NCBI GenBank assembly: GCA_963975885.1
Contig: CAXBIS010000003.1
Location: 62,001 to 126,000, forward strand
Reading direction: 5' to 3'
Source: Pseudazoarcus sp963975885
Lineage (GTDB): Bacteria > Pseudomonadota > Gammaproteobacteria > Burkholderiales > Rhodocyclaceae
Length of the DNA stretch: 64,000 nt
The position numbers and the translations under genes are program-made. A model generated the notes under the pieces. It made no database searches. It saw only the letters and a program-made list of their open reading frames with translations, and was not told the origin of the DNA. Positions 27,364-37,858 of this stretch are shown piece by piece (positions within the stretch are counted from its first letter, which is position 1; every line of letters starts with the position of its first letter).

Positions 27364-28566
27364 ATGTACGCTGAACGCGTTCTCTCCGGCATGCGCCCGA
27401 CCGGGCGTCTGCATCTGGGCCATTATCACGGCGTGCTGCGCAACTGGGTGAAGTTGCAGGAGGAGTATCCCTGCCTGTTCTTCGTCGCCGACTGGCATGC
27501 ACTCACCACCAACTACGATTCGCCTCAGGTGATCGAGGACAGCGTGTGGGACATGCTCGTCGACTGGCTCGCGGCCGGCGTCGATCCTGCGCAGGCCACG
27601 TTGTTCATCCAGTCGCGCGTGCCCGAGCACGCCGAACTGCACCTGCTGCTGTCGATGATGACGCCGCTGGGCTGGCTCGAACGCGTGCCGACCTACAAGG
27701 ATCAGCAGGAAAAGCTCACCAACAAGGATTTGTCGACCTACGGCTTCCTCGGCTACCCGCTGTTGCAGTCGGCCGACATCCTCATCTACCGCGCCGACAA
27801 GGTGCCGGTGGGCGAGGATCAGGTGCCGCACGTCGAGATCACGCGCGAGGTCGCGCGCCGTTTCAATCACCTCTACGGGCGCGAGCCGGGTTTCGAGGAG
27901 AAGGCACGCGAGGCCGCGCGCAAGCTCGGCACCAAGCGTTCGCGCCTGTATTTCGAGTTGCGCACGCGCTTCCAGCAGGAGGGCGACGAAGCCGCGCTCG
28001 AGCAGGCGCACGCAGTGCTCGAAGAGACGCAGAACCTGAGCATGACCGACCGCGAGCGCCTCTACGGCTTTCTCGAGGGCAGCAGCAAGATGTTGCTGGT
28101 CGAGCCCGAGGCGCTGCTCACCGAATCGGCGCGCATGCCGGGCCTGGACGGGCAGAAGATGTCCAAGAGCTACGGCAACACGATCTACCTGCGCGAGGAT
28201 CCGGATACGGTGGCGAAGAAGATCCGCACCATGCAGACCGATCCGGCGCGCGTGCGCCGCACCGATCCGGGCGATCCGGCCAAGTGCCCGGTATGGCAGT
28301 TCCACGTCGTGTACTCCGACGACTCGACCTGCGAATGGGTGCAGGAAGGCTGCCGCAGCGCAGGTATCGGCTGTATCGAATGCAAGCAGCCGGTGATCGA
28401 TGCGGTCGTCGCCGAGCAGGAACAGATGCGCGAACGCGCCCAGCCCTACGTTGAGGATCCGGCGCTGGTACGCAACATCATCGCCGACGGTTGCGAGCGG
28501 GCGCGCAAGCTTGCGCAGGAGACCATGCGTGACGTGCGCGAAGCGATGGGGCTGTCGTACTCGTGA
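27364..28566 (+). CDS. trpS: Tryptophanyl-tRNA synthetase with cysteine cluster
   Basis: Charges tRNA-Trp. Class I signature HLGH at residues 17-20 and KMSKS at 265-269. At 400 residues it is longer than the E. coli enzyme (334). The extra C-terminal part holds cysteines C308, C323, C330, C337 and C340, giving the spacing C-x21-C-x6-C-x2-C, close to the [4Fe-4S] motif described in Thermotoga maritima TrpRS. It lies between the M50 protease and scpA. Confidence 0.96.
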   Translation: MYAERVLSGMRPTGRLHLGHYHGVLRNWVKLQEEYPCLFFVADWHALTTNYDSPQVIEDSVWDMLVDWLAAGVDPAQATLFIQSRVPEHAELHLLLSMMTPLGWLERVPTYKDQQEKLTNKDLSTYGFLGYPLLQSADILIYRADKVPVGEDQVPHVEITREVARRFNHLYGREPGFEEKAREAARKLGTKRSRLYFELRTRFQQEGDEAALEQAHAVLEETQNLSMTDRERLYGFLEGSSKMLLVEPEALLTESARMPGLDGQKMSKSYGNTIYLREDPDTVAKKIRTMQTDPARVRRTDPGDPAKCPVWQFHVVYSDDSTCEWVQEGCRSAGIGCIECKQPVIDAVVAEQEQMRERAQPYVEDPALVRNIIADGCERARKLAQETMRDVREAMGLSYS

Positions 28567-28626
28567 TGCGCATCACGTATCGTAACCATGACGGGGCTTG
28601 CTCCAGGCACCGGCGTTCAGGCTACA

Positions 28627-29457
28627 ATGTCGCAGCCGCTCGATCTCGTACCGGCTGATTCAGCCGATCGGCTTGATGCGGTGGCGCGTCTTTACGGCGC
28701 GCCGATGCTCGAATTGCCGAAGGACCTCTACATCCCGCCCGATGCGCTGGAGGTGTTTCTCGAGGCCTTCGAAGGTCCGCTGGACCTGCTGCTGTACCTG
28801 ATCCGCAAGGCGAATCTCGACATCCTCGACATTCCGATGGCGGCGCTGACCGCGCAGTATCTCGGTTACGTCGAGGCGATGCGACAGCACAACCTCGAAC
28901 TGGCGGCCGACTACCTGCTGATGGCCGCGACGCTGCTCGAGATCAAGTCGCGCATGCTGTTGCCGAGGCCGTCGAGAGTCGCGGATGATGACGAGCACGA
29001 TCCGCGCGAGGAACTCGTGCGTCGCCTGCTCGAATATGAACAGATGAAGCTCGGCGCCCTGCGCATCGACGCGTTGCCGCGACTCGATCGTGATTTCGCC
29101 ATGGTTGGTGTGTTCGTTGCCGAACGTGTCGTCGAGCGGCTGCCGGAAGTGAGTCTGCACGACTTGCAGCTGGCCTGGCTGGCGCTGATGAAGAAGGCGC
29201 GATTGACACAGCATCACACGGTCAGTCGCGAGGAGCTCTCCGTGCGCGAGCACATGAGCCGCATGTTGCGCTGTCTCGGGCGCGAGACCTGGGTGGGGTT
29301 GGAGACGCTGTTCGAACCGGAGCTGGGGCGCGCGGGGTTGGTGGTGAGCTTTCTCGCGATGCTCGAACTGGTCAAGGAAAGACTCGTGCTGGTGACCCAG
29401 ATTGAGCCGCTCGCACCGATCTACGTGAAACTTGCCGATGCGCCTGCACACGCCTGA
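28627..29457 (+). CDS. scpA: Segregation and condensation protein A
   Basis: Kleisin subunit that bridges SMC heads in chromosome condensation. The N-terminal 'FEGPLDLLLYLIRKANLDILDIPM' region is the diagnostic SMC-binding helix block, and a C-terminal winged-helix-like segment follows. Start is uncertain: ATG at 28627 (276 residues) is chosen; an earlier ATG at 28588 adds 13 residues. The chosen ATG sits inside a TACAAT sequence. Overlaps scpB by 20 bases. Confidence 0.93.
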   Translation: MSQPLDLVPADSADRLDAVARLYGAPMLELPKDLYIPPDALEVFLEAFEGPLDLLLYLIRKANLDILDIPMAALTAQYLGYVEAMRQHNLELAADYLLMAATLLEIKSRMLLPRPSRVADDDEHDPREELVRRLLEYEQMKLGALRIDALPRLDRDFAMVGVFVAERVVERLPEVSLHDLQLAWLALMKKARLTQHHTVSREELSVREHMSRMLRCLGRETWVGLETLFEPELGRAGLVVSFLAMLELVKERLVLVTQIEPLAPIYVKLADAPAHA

Positions 29458-30031
29458 GGACTACAAGCGAGTCATCGAGACGGTGTTGCTCGCGACGACC
29501 GGTTCGCTCGAAGTGTCGGAGCTGCGTCGTCTGTTCGAACCGGACCCCGGCGCCGAACTGGTGCGCAAGCTCCTCGACGAATTGCGCGCCGATTGGGATG
29601 GGCGTGGGGTCGAGTTGGTGCGCACGGCCTCGGGCTGGCGTTTCCAGACACGGCTGGAATACCAGGTGTATCTGGAACGGCTCAGGGACGAGCGGCCGCC
29701 CAAGTACTCGCGGGCGGTGCTCGAGACGCTGGCGATCATCGCCTACCGTCAGCCGGTAACCCGCGGCGATATCGAGGATATCCGCGGCGTGGCGGTGTCT
29801 CCGAACGTGATCCGCACACTCGAATCGCGCGGCTGGGTCGACGTCGTCGGCCACCGCGACACCCCGGGTCGGCCCGCCTTGCTGGCGACCACCCGGCGTT
29901 TTCTCGACGACCTTGGCTTGCGCAGCCTTACCGAGCTGCCGCCACTGGTCGAAATCGAAAGGATGATGGACCTTGTCGAAGAACAGGAAACCGCGCACCC
30001 CGCTGCGCCCGCCGAGCAAGAAGAAGGCTGA
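29438..30031 (+). CDS. scpB: Segregation and condensation protein B
   Basis: Winged-helix partner of ScpA in the SMC-ScpAB complex. Conserved 'VLETLAIIAYRQPVTRGDIEDIRGV' and 'GRPALLATTRRFLDDLGL' blocks identify it (quoted as family regions). ATG at 29438 gives 197 residues; a TTG two codons earlier is less likely. The gene starts inside scpA, implying coupled translation and stoichiometric production. Confidence 0.95.
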   Translation: MRLHTPEDYKRVIETVLLATTGSLEVSELRRLFEPDPGAELVRKLLDELRADWDGRGVELVRTASGWRFQTRLEYQVYLERLRDERPPKYSRAVLETLAIIAYRQPVTRGDIEDIRGVAVSPNVIRTLESRGWVDVVGHRDTPGRPALLATTRRFLDDLGLRSLTELPPLVEIERMMDLVEEQETAHPAAPAEQEEG

Positions 30032-30992
30032 ACCGCAGAACGCCAACCCGGCAATGCGCCCGGACGCACACAAATCCGCGCTGGGCGTCATCAAGCGTGA
30101 GGGGCCGCCGCGCACGCGTCCCGGTCGTGGAGGCGAGCCGCAGCCCAAACCTGCGACCTTCGCCGAGCCCGAACGCCTGCAGAAGGTGCTCGCCCAGATC
30201 GGTATCGGTTCGCGTCGCGAAATCGAGGAATGGGTCGTTGCCGGGCGCATTTCGGTCAATGGTTTGCCGGCGGCGCTGGGGCAGAAGATCGGTCCGGGAG
30301 ATCTCGTCAAGTACAACGGCAAGCCGATTCCGCTCAAGTTCGCCGAGCAACGCGAGTCACGCGTGCTGATCTATCACAAGCCAGAGGGCGAGATCGTCTC
30401 GCGCGACGACCCGGAAGGGCGTCCGTCAGTGTTCGAGCGCCTGCCCATGCTCAAGAAGGGGCGCTGGATCGCGGTGGGCCGGCTGGATTTCAATACTTCC
30501 GGACTGCTGCTTTTCACGAACGACGGCGATCTGGCCAACAAGCTCATGCATCCGCGTTACGAAATGGAACGCGAGTACGCTGTGCGCCTGCTCGGCCGAC
30601 TCAACGATGAGCAACTGGCTGCGCTGACTGCGGGCATCGAGCTCGAGGATGGAATGGCCCGTTTCTCCAGTCTCAGGGATGAGGGTGGGGAGGGCGCCAA
30701 TCATTGGTATCGGGTGATCCTGTCAGAGGGGCGCAATCGCGAGGTTCGCCGCATGTTCGAAGCAGTCGGACTGACCGTAAGTCGTCTGATGCGCGTGCGC
30801 TACGGCCCGGTGGAGCTGCCATCCAAGATCAAGCGCGGTATGTGGATGGAAATGCCCGAGGCGCAGGTCAAGGCGCTGACCGGAAACACCGCGCCGGGGC
30901 GCCAGCAGCGGCCGGAGGAAAAGAAGCGTCGCCGGCGCAACGAAGGCAAGGTCCACCGCACTGCTGCGCCGAGGCGTCGCGCCGCCGGTTGA
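29973..30992 (+). CDS. rluB: 23S rRNA pseudouridine synthase RluB
   Basis: Isomerises a uridine (2605 in E. coli numbering) in 23S rRNA. An N-terminal basic, disordered stretch is followed by an S4 RNA-binding domain (about 68-115) and the RsuA/RluB catalytic domain, with D172 in 'GRLDFNTSGLLLF'. A Lys/Arg-rich tail follows 'LTGN'. The start is a TTG with GGATG upstream, 59 bases inside scpB; no later ATG keeps the S4 domain. Downstream there is a gap before rimP with its own promoter. Confidence 0.92.
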   Translation: MSKNRKPRTPLRPPSKKKAEPQNANPAMRPDAHKSALGVIKREGPPRTRPGRGGEPQPKPATFAEPERLQKVLAQIGIGSRREIEEWVVAGRISVNGLPAALGQKIGPGDLVKYNGKPIPLKFAEQRESRVLIYHKPEGEIVSRDDPEGRPSVFERLPMLKKGRWIAVGRLDFNTSGLLLFTNDGDLANKLMHPRYEMEREYAVRLLGRLNDEQLAALTAGIELEDGMARFSSLRDEGGEGANHWYRVILSEGRNREVRRMFEAVGLTVSRLMRVRYGPVELPSKIKRGMWMEMPEAQVKALTGNTAPGRQQRPEEKKRRRRNEGKVHRTAAPRRRAAG

Positions 30993-31014
30993 GCGTGCGC
31001 GCCACGTTCCCAAA

Positions 31015-31043
31015 TTGCCTGTTTTCGGTGCAGGCGTTATAAT
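31015..31043 (+). promoter_or_regulatory. Promoter of the rimP-nusA-infB operon
   Basis: TTGCCT (31015-31020), 17-bp spacer, perfect TATAAT (31038-31043). It lies about 100 bases before rimP, leaving a leader that contains a terminator-like hairpin. Confidence 0.88.
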
Positions 31044-31104
31044 CGAAAAGCTCGACGCATCGCGAATGCGTATTGTGTCGACGTTCCGGTTGAATTCAAC
31101 AGGG

Positions 31105-31127
31105 ATGGGCGTTAACGCCCATTTTTC
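31105..31127 (+). terminator. Leader hairpin before rimP (possible attenuator)
   Basis: A perfect 18-base palindrome (ATGGGCGTT and its complement) is followed by TTTTC, 18 bases before the rimP ATG. It looks like an intrinsic terminator inside the leader of an operon that encodes NusA, so NusA-dependent feedback is plausible. Confidence 0.65.
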
Positions 31128-31144
31128 ATTTGTAGGCGTCGAAA

Positions 31145-31573
31145 ATGGATATCGAAGCGCTGGTCGGCCAGGTCGTCGAGGGACTCGGGTTCGAGTTCGT
31201 TGACTTCGAGAGCACTCCGAAAGGCCGGCTCATGCGCGTGTTCATCGATATTGAACGCGGCATCACGGTGGATGATTGCGCCGCGGTGAGCAACCAGCTC
31301 ACACGGATGTTCGAGGTCGAGAATGTCGATTACGACCGCCTTGAGGTGTCCTCCCCGGGGCTTGATCGCCCGTTGAAGAAGGCCGCCGATTACGAACGGT
31401 TTACCGGTAGCGAGGTGCAGTTGCGACTGCGTATGCCCGTCAACAATCAGCGCAATTACATCGGCGTGCTCGCCGGCTTGATTGACGGCGAGGTGCGGCT
31501 CGAAACCGGCAAGGGAGAGGTCTCCTTTCCCCTGGAAGAAATTGAAAAGGCACGCCTGGTTCCCAGGTTCTGA
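31145..31573 (+). CDS. rimP: Ribosome maturation factor RimP
   Basis: Assists assembly of the 30S subunit. The N-terminal domain carries 'LVGQVVEGLGFEFVDFE' and 'LMRVFIDIERGITVDDCA', and the conserved 'YDRLEVSSPGLDRPLKK' block follows, with a C-terminal SH3-like domain. Length 142 residues is usual. First gene of the nusA-infB operon. Confidence 0.96.
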   Translation: MDIEALVGQVVEGLGFEFVDFESTPKGRLMRVFIDIERGITVDDCAAVSNQLTRMFEVENVDYDRLEVSSPGLDRPLKKAADYERFTGSEVQLRLRMPVNNQRNYIGVLAGLIDGEVRLETGKGEVSFPLEEIEKARLVPRF

Positions 31574-31598
31574 GTTTCCGGATGTGGAGGTTTGTTAG

Positions 31599-33074
31599 AT
31601 GAGCCGCGAAATACTGCTGCTTGTGGATGCGCTGGCACGCGAGAAGAACGTCGAGAAGGACGTCGTGTTTGCCGCGCTCGAATCGGCGCTCGCATCCGCG
31701 ACGAAGAAGCGAATCAACGACGACGCCGACGTGCGCGTCACAATCGATCGCGAGACCGGCGACTACGAGTCGTTCCGGCGCTGGGTGGTGATGCCCGACG
31801 AGGAAGTCACCAATGATGAGGCGGAGATGGGCATCATCGACGCGCGCGAAGTCGACGCCGAGATCGAACTGGGCGATTACATCGAGGAACCGATTGAGCC
31901 GGTCGATTTTGGCCGCGTTGGCGCTCAGGCGGCCAAGCAGGTGATCCTGCAGAAGATTCGCGACGCCGAGCGCGAACAGGTGCTCAACGACTTCCTGGAG
32001 CGTGAAGAGCATCTTGTTTCCGGTTCGATCAAGCGTATGGAGCGTGGCAACGCGATCATCGAGGTCGGCCGTCTGGAAGCGGTGATTCCACGCGACCAGA
32101 TGGTGCCGCGTGAAAATCTGCGCGTGGGGGATCGCGTCAAGGCCTTTTTGCAGCGCATCGACCGTAACGCGCGTGGTCCTCAGTTGATCCTGTCGCGTAC
32201 CGCGCCGGAGTTCCTCGCCAAGCTGTTCGAACTGGAAGTGCCGGAGATCGAGGAAGAGTTTCTCGAGATCAAGGGCTGCGCCCGCGATCCCGGACTGCGC
32301 GCCAAGATCGCCGTGCAGTCGCACGATCCGCGCATTGACCCGATCGGCACCTGCGTGGGCCTGCGTGGTTCGCGTGTCACTGCCGTGCGAAACGAGATCG
32401 CCGGTGAACAGATCGACATCATCGTGTGGTCGCCCGATCCGGCGCAGTTCGTGATTTCCGCGCTGCAGCCGGCCGAGGTCGTCTCGATCGTCGTCGACGA
32501 GGAAAACCACGCCATGGACGTGGTCGTCGACGAGAACAATCTCGCGATCGCCATCGGTCGCAGTGGCCAGAACGTCAAGCTCGCCTCGGAGCTTACAGGC
32601 TGGACGATCAACCTGATGAGTGAGGAAGAGTCGGCGCAGAAGTCCGACGAAGAACGCGGCAAGCTGCGCGATCTGTTCATGAGCAAGCTCGACGTCGACG
32701 ACGAACTGGCCGACATCCTGATCGACGAGGGATTCGCTTCGCTCGAGGAAGTCGCCTATGTGCCGTTGGCCGAGATGCTCGAGATCGAAGCCTTCGACGA
32801 GGCCACCGTCACCGAGCTGCGCGACCGCGCACGCAATGTGCTGCTGACCGAGGCGATCGTCACCGAGGAGCAGCTCGAACACGTATCCGAAGACATGCTC
32901 GGACTCGAAGGCATGGACAAGGCACTGGCAGCCAAGCTGGCGCAGAACGACGTGCGTACGCGCGACGATCTGGCCGATCTGGCTGTCGACGAACTGGTGG
33001 AGATGACCGGGATTCCGGAGGACCGCGCTGCGGCGCTGATTTCGCTTGCGCGCGCGCACTGGTTCGAAGAGTGA
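31599..33074 (+). CDS. nusA: Transcription termination/antitermination protein NusA
   Basis: RNA polymerase-binding factor controlling pausing, termination and antitermination. N-terminal RNAP-binding domain (about 1-125), S1 domain (about 135-200), two KH domains (about 200-345, with 'AIGRSGQNVKLASELTGW' in KH2) and two C-terminal acidic repeats of helix-hairpin-helix type. The 491-residue length matches E. coli, including the C-terminal repeats. Start has a GGAGG site. Confidence 0.97.
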   Translation: MSREILLLVDALAREKNVEKDVVFAALESALASATKKRINDDADVRVTIDRETGDYESFRRWVVMPDEEVTNDEAEMGIIDAREVDAEIELGDYIEEPIEPVDFGRVGAQAAKQVILQKIRDAEREQVLNDFLEREEHLVSGSIKRMERGNAIIEVGRLEAVIPRDQMVPRENLRVGDRVKAFLQRIDRNARGPQLILSRTAPEFLAKLFELEVPEIEEEFLEIKGCARDPGLRAKIAVQSHDPRIDPIGTCVGLRGSRVTAVRNEIAGEQIDIIVWSPDPAQFVISALQPAEVVSIVVDEENHAMDVVVDENNLAIAIGRSGQNVKLASELTGWTINLMSEEESAQKSDEERGKLRDLFMSKLDVDDELADILIDEGFASLEEVAYVPLAEMLEIEAFDEATVTELRDRARNVLLTEAIVTEEQLEHVSEDMLGLEGMDKALAAKLAQNDVRTRDDLADLAVDELVEMTGIPEDRAAALISLARAHWFEE

Positions 33075-33087
33075 GGGGAGGGATTCG

Positions 33088-35889
<2,802 letters not shown>

Positions 35890-35902
35890 GCGGAGAGTCG
35901 GT

Positions 35903-36292
35903 ATGGGCAACAAGGAATTTTCCCGCAGTCAGCGCGTCGTCGAACAGATCCGTCGCGAATTGGCCGAACTGATCCGCACCGAGGTGAAGGACCCGCGCGT
36001 CGGGTTCATCACGCTCACGGATGTCGAGATCAGTGCGGACTACGCGCACGCCAAGGTGTTCTTTACGTCGATGACCGGCGAGGAGGGGCTGCCCGAGATC
36101 CTCGTTGGTCTGCGTCGTGCCAGCGGTTTCCTGCGTCGTGAGCTGGGGCGCCGCGTGCGCATTCACACGACGCCGGAACTGCACTTCGTCTATGACAGTT
36201 CGGTCGAGAACGGCAGTCGCATGTCCAAGCTGATCGACGAGGTCGTCGCCGAGGACGAGGCCCGCGCGGCCGGTCGCGACACGAACGAATGA
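35903..36292 (+). CDS. rbfA: Ribosome-binding factor A
   Basis: KH-fold protein binding the 16S 5' helix during 30S maturation and cold adaptation. The 'RVVEQIRRELAELI' N-terminal helix and 'VKDPRVGFITLTDVEIS' strand block are diagnostic. Length 129 residues is standard. It follows infB by 13 bases and is separated from truB by 146 bases in which I see nothing firm. Confidence 0.95.
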   Translation: MGNKEFSRSQRVVEQIRRELAELIRTEVKDPRVGFITLTDVEISADYAHAKVFFTSMTGEEGLPEILVGLRRASGFLRRELGRRVRIHTTPELHFVYDSSVENGSRMSKLIDEVVAEDEARAAGRDTNE

Positions 36293-36438
36293 AGATTGCC
36301 TCGAATGGCCGTCGCGAGAGGCAGCAGTGCAAGGCGCACGGAGCACCAAGTGTGAGTCATACCGGATCGGTAGACGAGCATTCGAGCACGGCGCAACGCT
36401 GCAACCTGGCCGCGCATTAGGTTTTCGAGGTGACCTAA

Positions 36439-37365
36439 GTGAATCGTCCCCCACGCAGGATCCCGCGCGAGCGCATCGACGGCGTGCTGCTGCTCGACAA
36501 ACCGCAGGGCATCAGCTCCAATGCCGCACTTCAGGCAGCCAAACGGCTGCTCAATGCGGCCAAGGCCGGGCACACGGGTACGCTCGATCCGTTGGCGACC
36601 GGGCTATTGCCGCTGACCTTCGGCGAGGCGACGAAGTTCTCGCAGAGCCTGCTCGATGCCGACAAGGCCTATGAAGCCACCATCCGGCTCGGAATCGAGA
36701 CCGATAGCGGCGACGCTGAAGGCTGCATCGTCGCCACCGCGCCGGTCGCCGTGGATGGCGCATCGCTGGATGCGGCTCTGGATGGGCTGCGTGGCGAGAT
36801 CGAGCAGGTTCCACCGATGCATTCGGCGCTCAAGCGTGACGGCAGGCCGCTGTACGAATACGCACGCGCCGGAATCGAAGTGGAGCGCGCACCGCGGCGG
36901 GTGAGCGTTCATTGTCTGGACCTGCTCGCCTTCGACGGTGCGGACATTCGAGTTTCGGTGCGCTGCAGCAAGGGCACCTACGTGCGCAGTATTGCGCACG
37001 ATCTTGGACGCGCTCTTGGATGCGGGGCCCATCTGACCGCATTGCGTCGCACAGCCATCGGGCCGTTCAACGTCGCTGACGCAGTGACCCTCGACACGCT
37101 CGAGGCCGAATCCGGACCGGCGCGTCGCGATCTGCTCGCACCCGCCGACCGGCTGCTCTCGTGCCCGCCGCTCGAACTCGACGACGGCCAGGCGCAGGCG
37201 ATCCTGCAGGGCAGGGCGCTACGAGCCGACTCGGCCCCCGCGGGCCCCGTTCGGCTGCATTGCAAGAACCGTTTTCTGGGGCTCGGCGAAGTCGGCCCGG
37301 ACAGCATGTTGAGGGCGCGGCGACTGGTGGCAGCCGACCCCGCCGAATTTGCCCCGCGAGATTGA
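36439..37365 (+). CDS. truB: tRNA pseudouridine-55 synthase
   Basis: Makes pseudouridine 55 in the T loop of all elongator tRNAs. Catalytic D50 lies in 'GHTGTLDPLATG', and 'KGTYVRSIAHDLG' and 'PMHSALKRDG' are conserved. Start is a GTG with a GAGG site. The C-terminal PUA-like domain is present, giving 308 residues. The stop codon falls within the -35 box of the rpsO promoter. Confidence 0.96.
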   Translation: MNRPPRRIPRERIDGVLLLDKPQGISSNAALQAAKRLLNAAKAGHTGTLDPLATGLLPLTFGEATKFSQSLLDADKAYEATIRLGIETDSGDAEGCIVATAPVAVDGASLDAALDGLRGEIEQVPPMHSALKRDGRPLYEYARAGIEVERAPRRVSVHCLDLLAFDGADIRVSVRCSKGTYVRSIAHDLGRALGCGAHLTALRRTAIGPFNVADAVTLDTLEAESGPARRDLLAPADRLLSCPPLELDDGQAQAILQGRALRADSAPAGPVRLHCKNRFLGLGEVGPDSMLRARRLVAADPAEFAPRD

Positions 37366-37391
37366 GTTCCGGGCCGAATTCCCGCTATAAT
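37362..37391 (+). promoter_or_regulatory. Promoter of rpsO-pnp
   Basis: TTGAGT (37362-37367), 18-bp spacer, perfect TATAAT (37386-37391). The -35 box contains the truB stop codon. It gives rpsO and pnp expression independent of the nusA operon, as in E. coli. Confidence 0.87.
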
Positions 37392-37434
37392 CGCCCCCTT
37401 AGATTTAAAGATCGAAAAAAGAGTAAACACCCAC

Positions 37435-37704
37435 ATGGCTCTCGAAACCGTAACCAAGTCCAAGATCGTTTCCGATTACCAGCGCGCGCCGGGCGACACC
37501 GGCTCGCCTGAAGTGCAGGTGGCGCTGCTTACCGCCCGCATCAACGGCCTGACCGGCCACTTCAAGGCCAACGCCAAGGACCATCACTCGCGCCGTGGCC
37601 TGCTCAAGATGGTCAGCCAGCGGCGCAAGCTGCTCGACTACCTGAAGGGTCGCAACGCCGACAGCTATCGCAACCTGATCGAGCGTCTGGGCCTGCGCAA
37701 GTAA
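37435..37704 (+). CDS. rpsO: 30S ribosomal protein S15
   Basis: Binds 16S rRNA helix junction early in assembly. The 89-residue protein contains 'DTGSPEVQVALLTARINGLTGHFK' and 'QRRKLLDYLKG' blocks of the family. In E. coli S15 represses its own translation by a leader pseudoknot; the leader here is short (about 40 bases) and A-rich before the ATG, so this was not confirmed. Confidence 0.98.
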   Translation: MALETVTKSKIVSDYQRAPGDTGSPEVQVALLTARINGLTGHFKANAKDHHSRRGLLKMVSQRRKLLDYLKGRNADSYRNLIERLGLRK

Positions 37705-37749
37705 GTCGCCGGACGTGCGCACAGCACCCGACGCATCTTCCGCGCGACG

Positions 37750-37788
37750 AGCCGGCACGGTGGTTACCCACACCGTGCCGGCTTTGTC
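37750..37788 (+). terminator. Hairpin between rpsO and pnp
   Basis: A perfect 13-bp stem (AGCCGGCACGGTG with its complement, eight-base loop) followed by TTTGTCGTTT. It corresponds to the rpsO terminator/processing region; partial read-through feeds pnp, and long stems here are often cut by RNase III. Confidence 0.75.
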
Positions 37789-37858
37789 GTTTGTGCGGCC
37801 CGCCGGCCGCCGGTCGCAGTTGTCGTCTGCTGCGGCTCTTTTCTGAAAGGAATTCATC

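Noticed and set aside
36293..36438. Gene or promoter in the rbfA-truB gap
   Set aside because: No frame with a ribosome site and no convincing -35/-10 pair.
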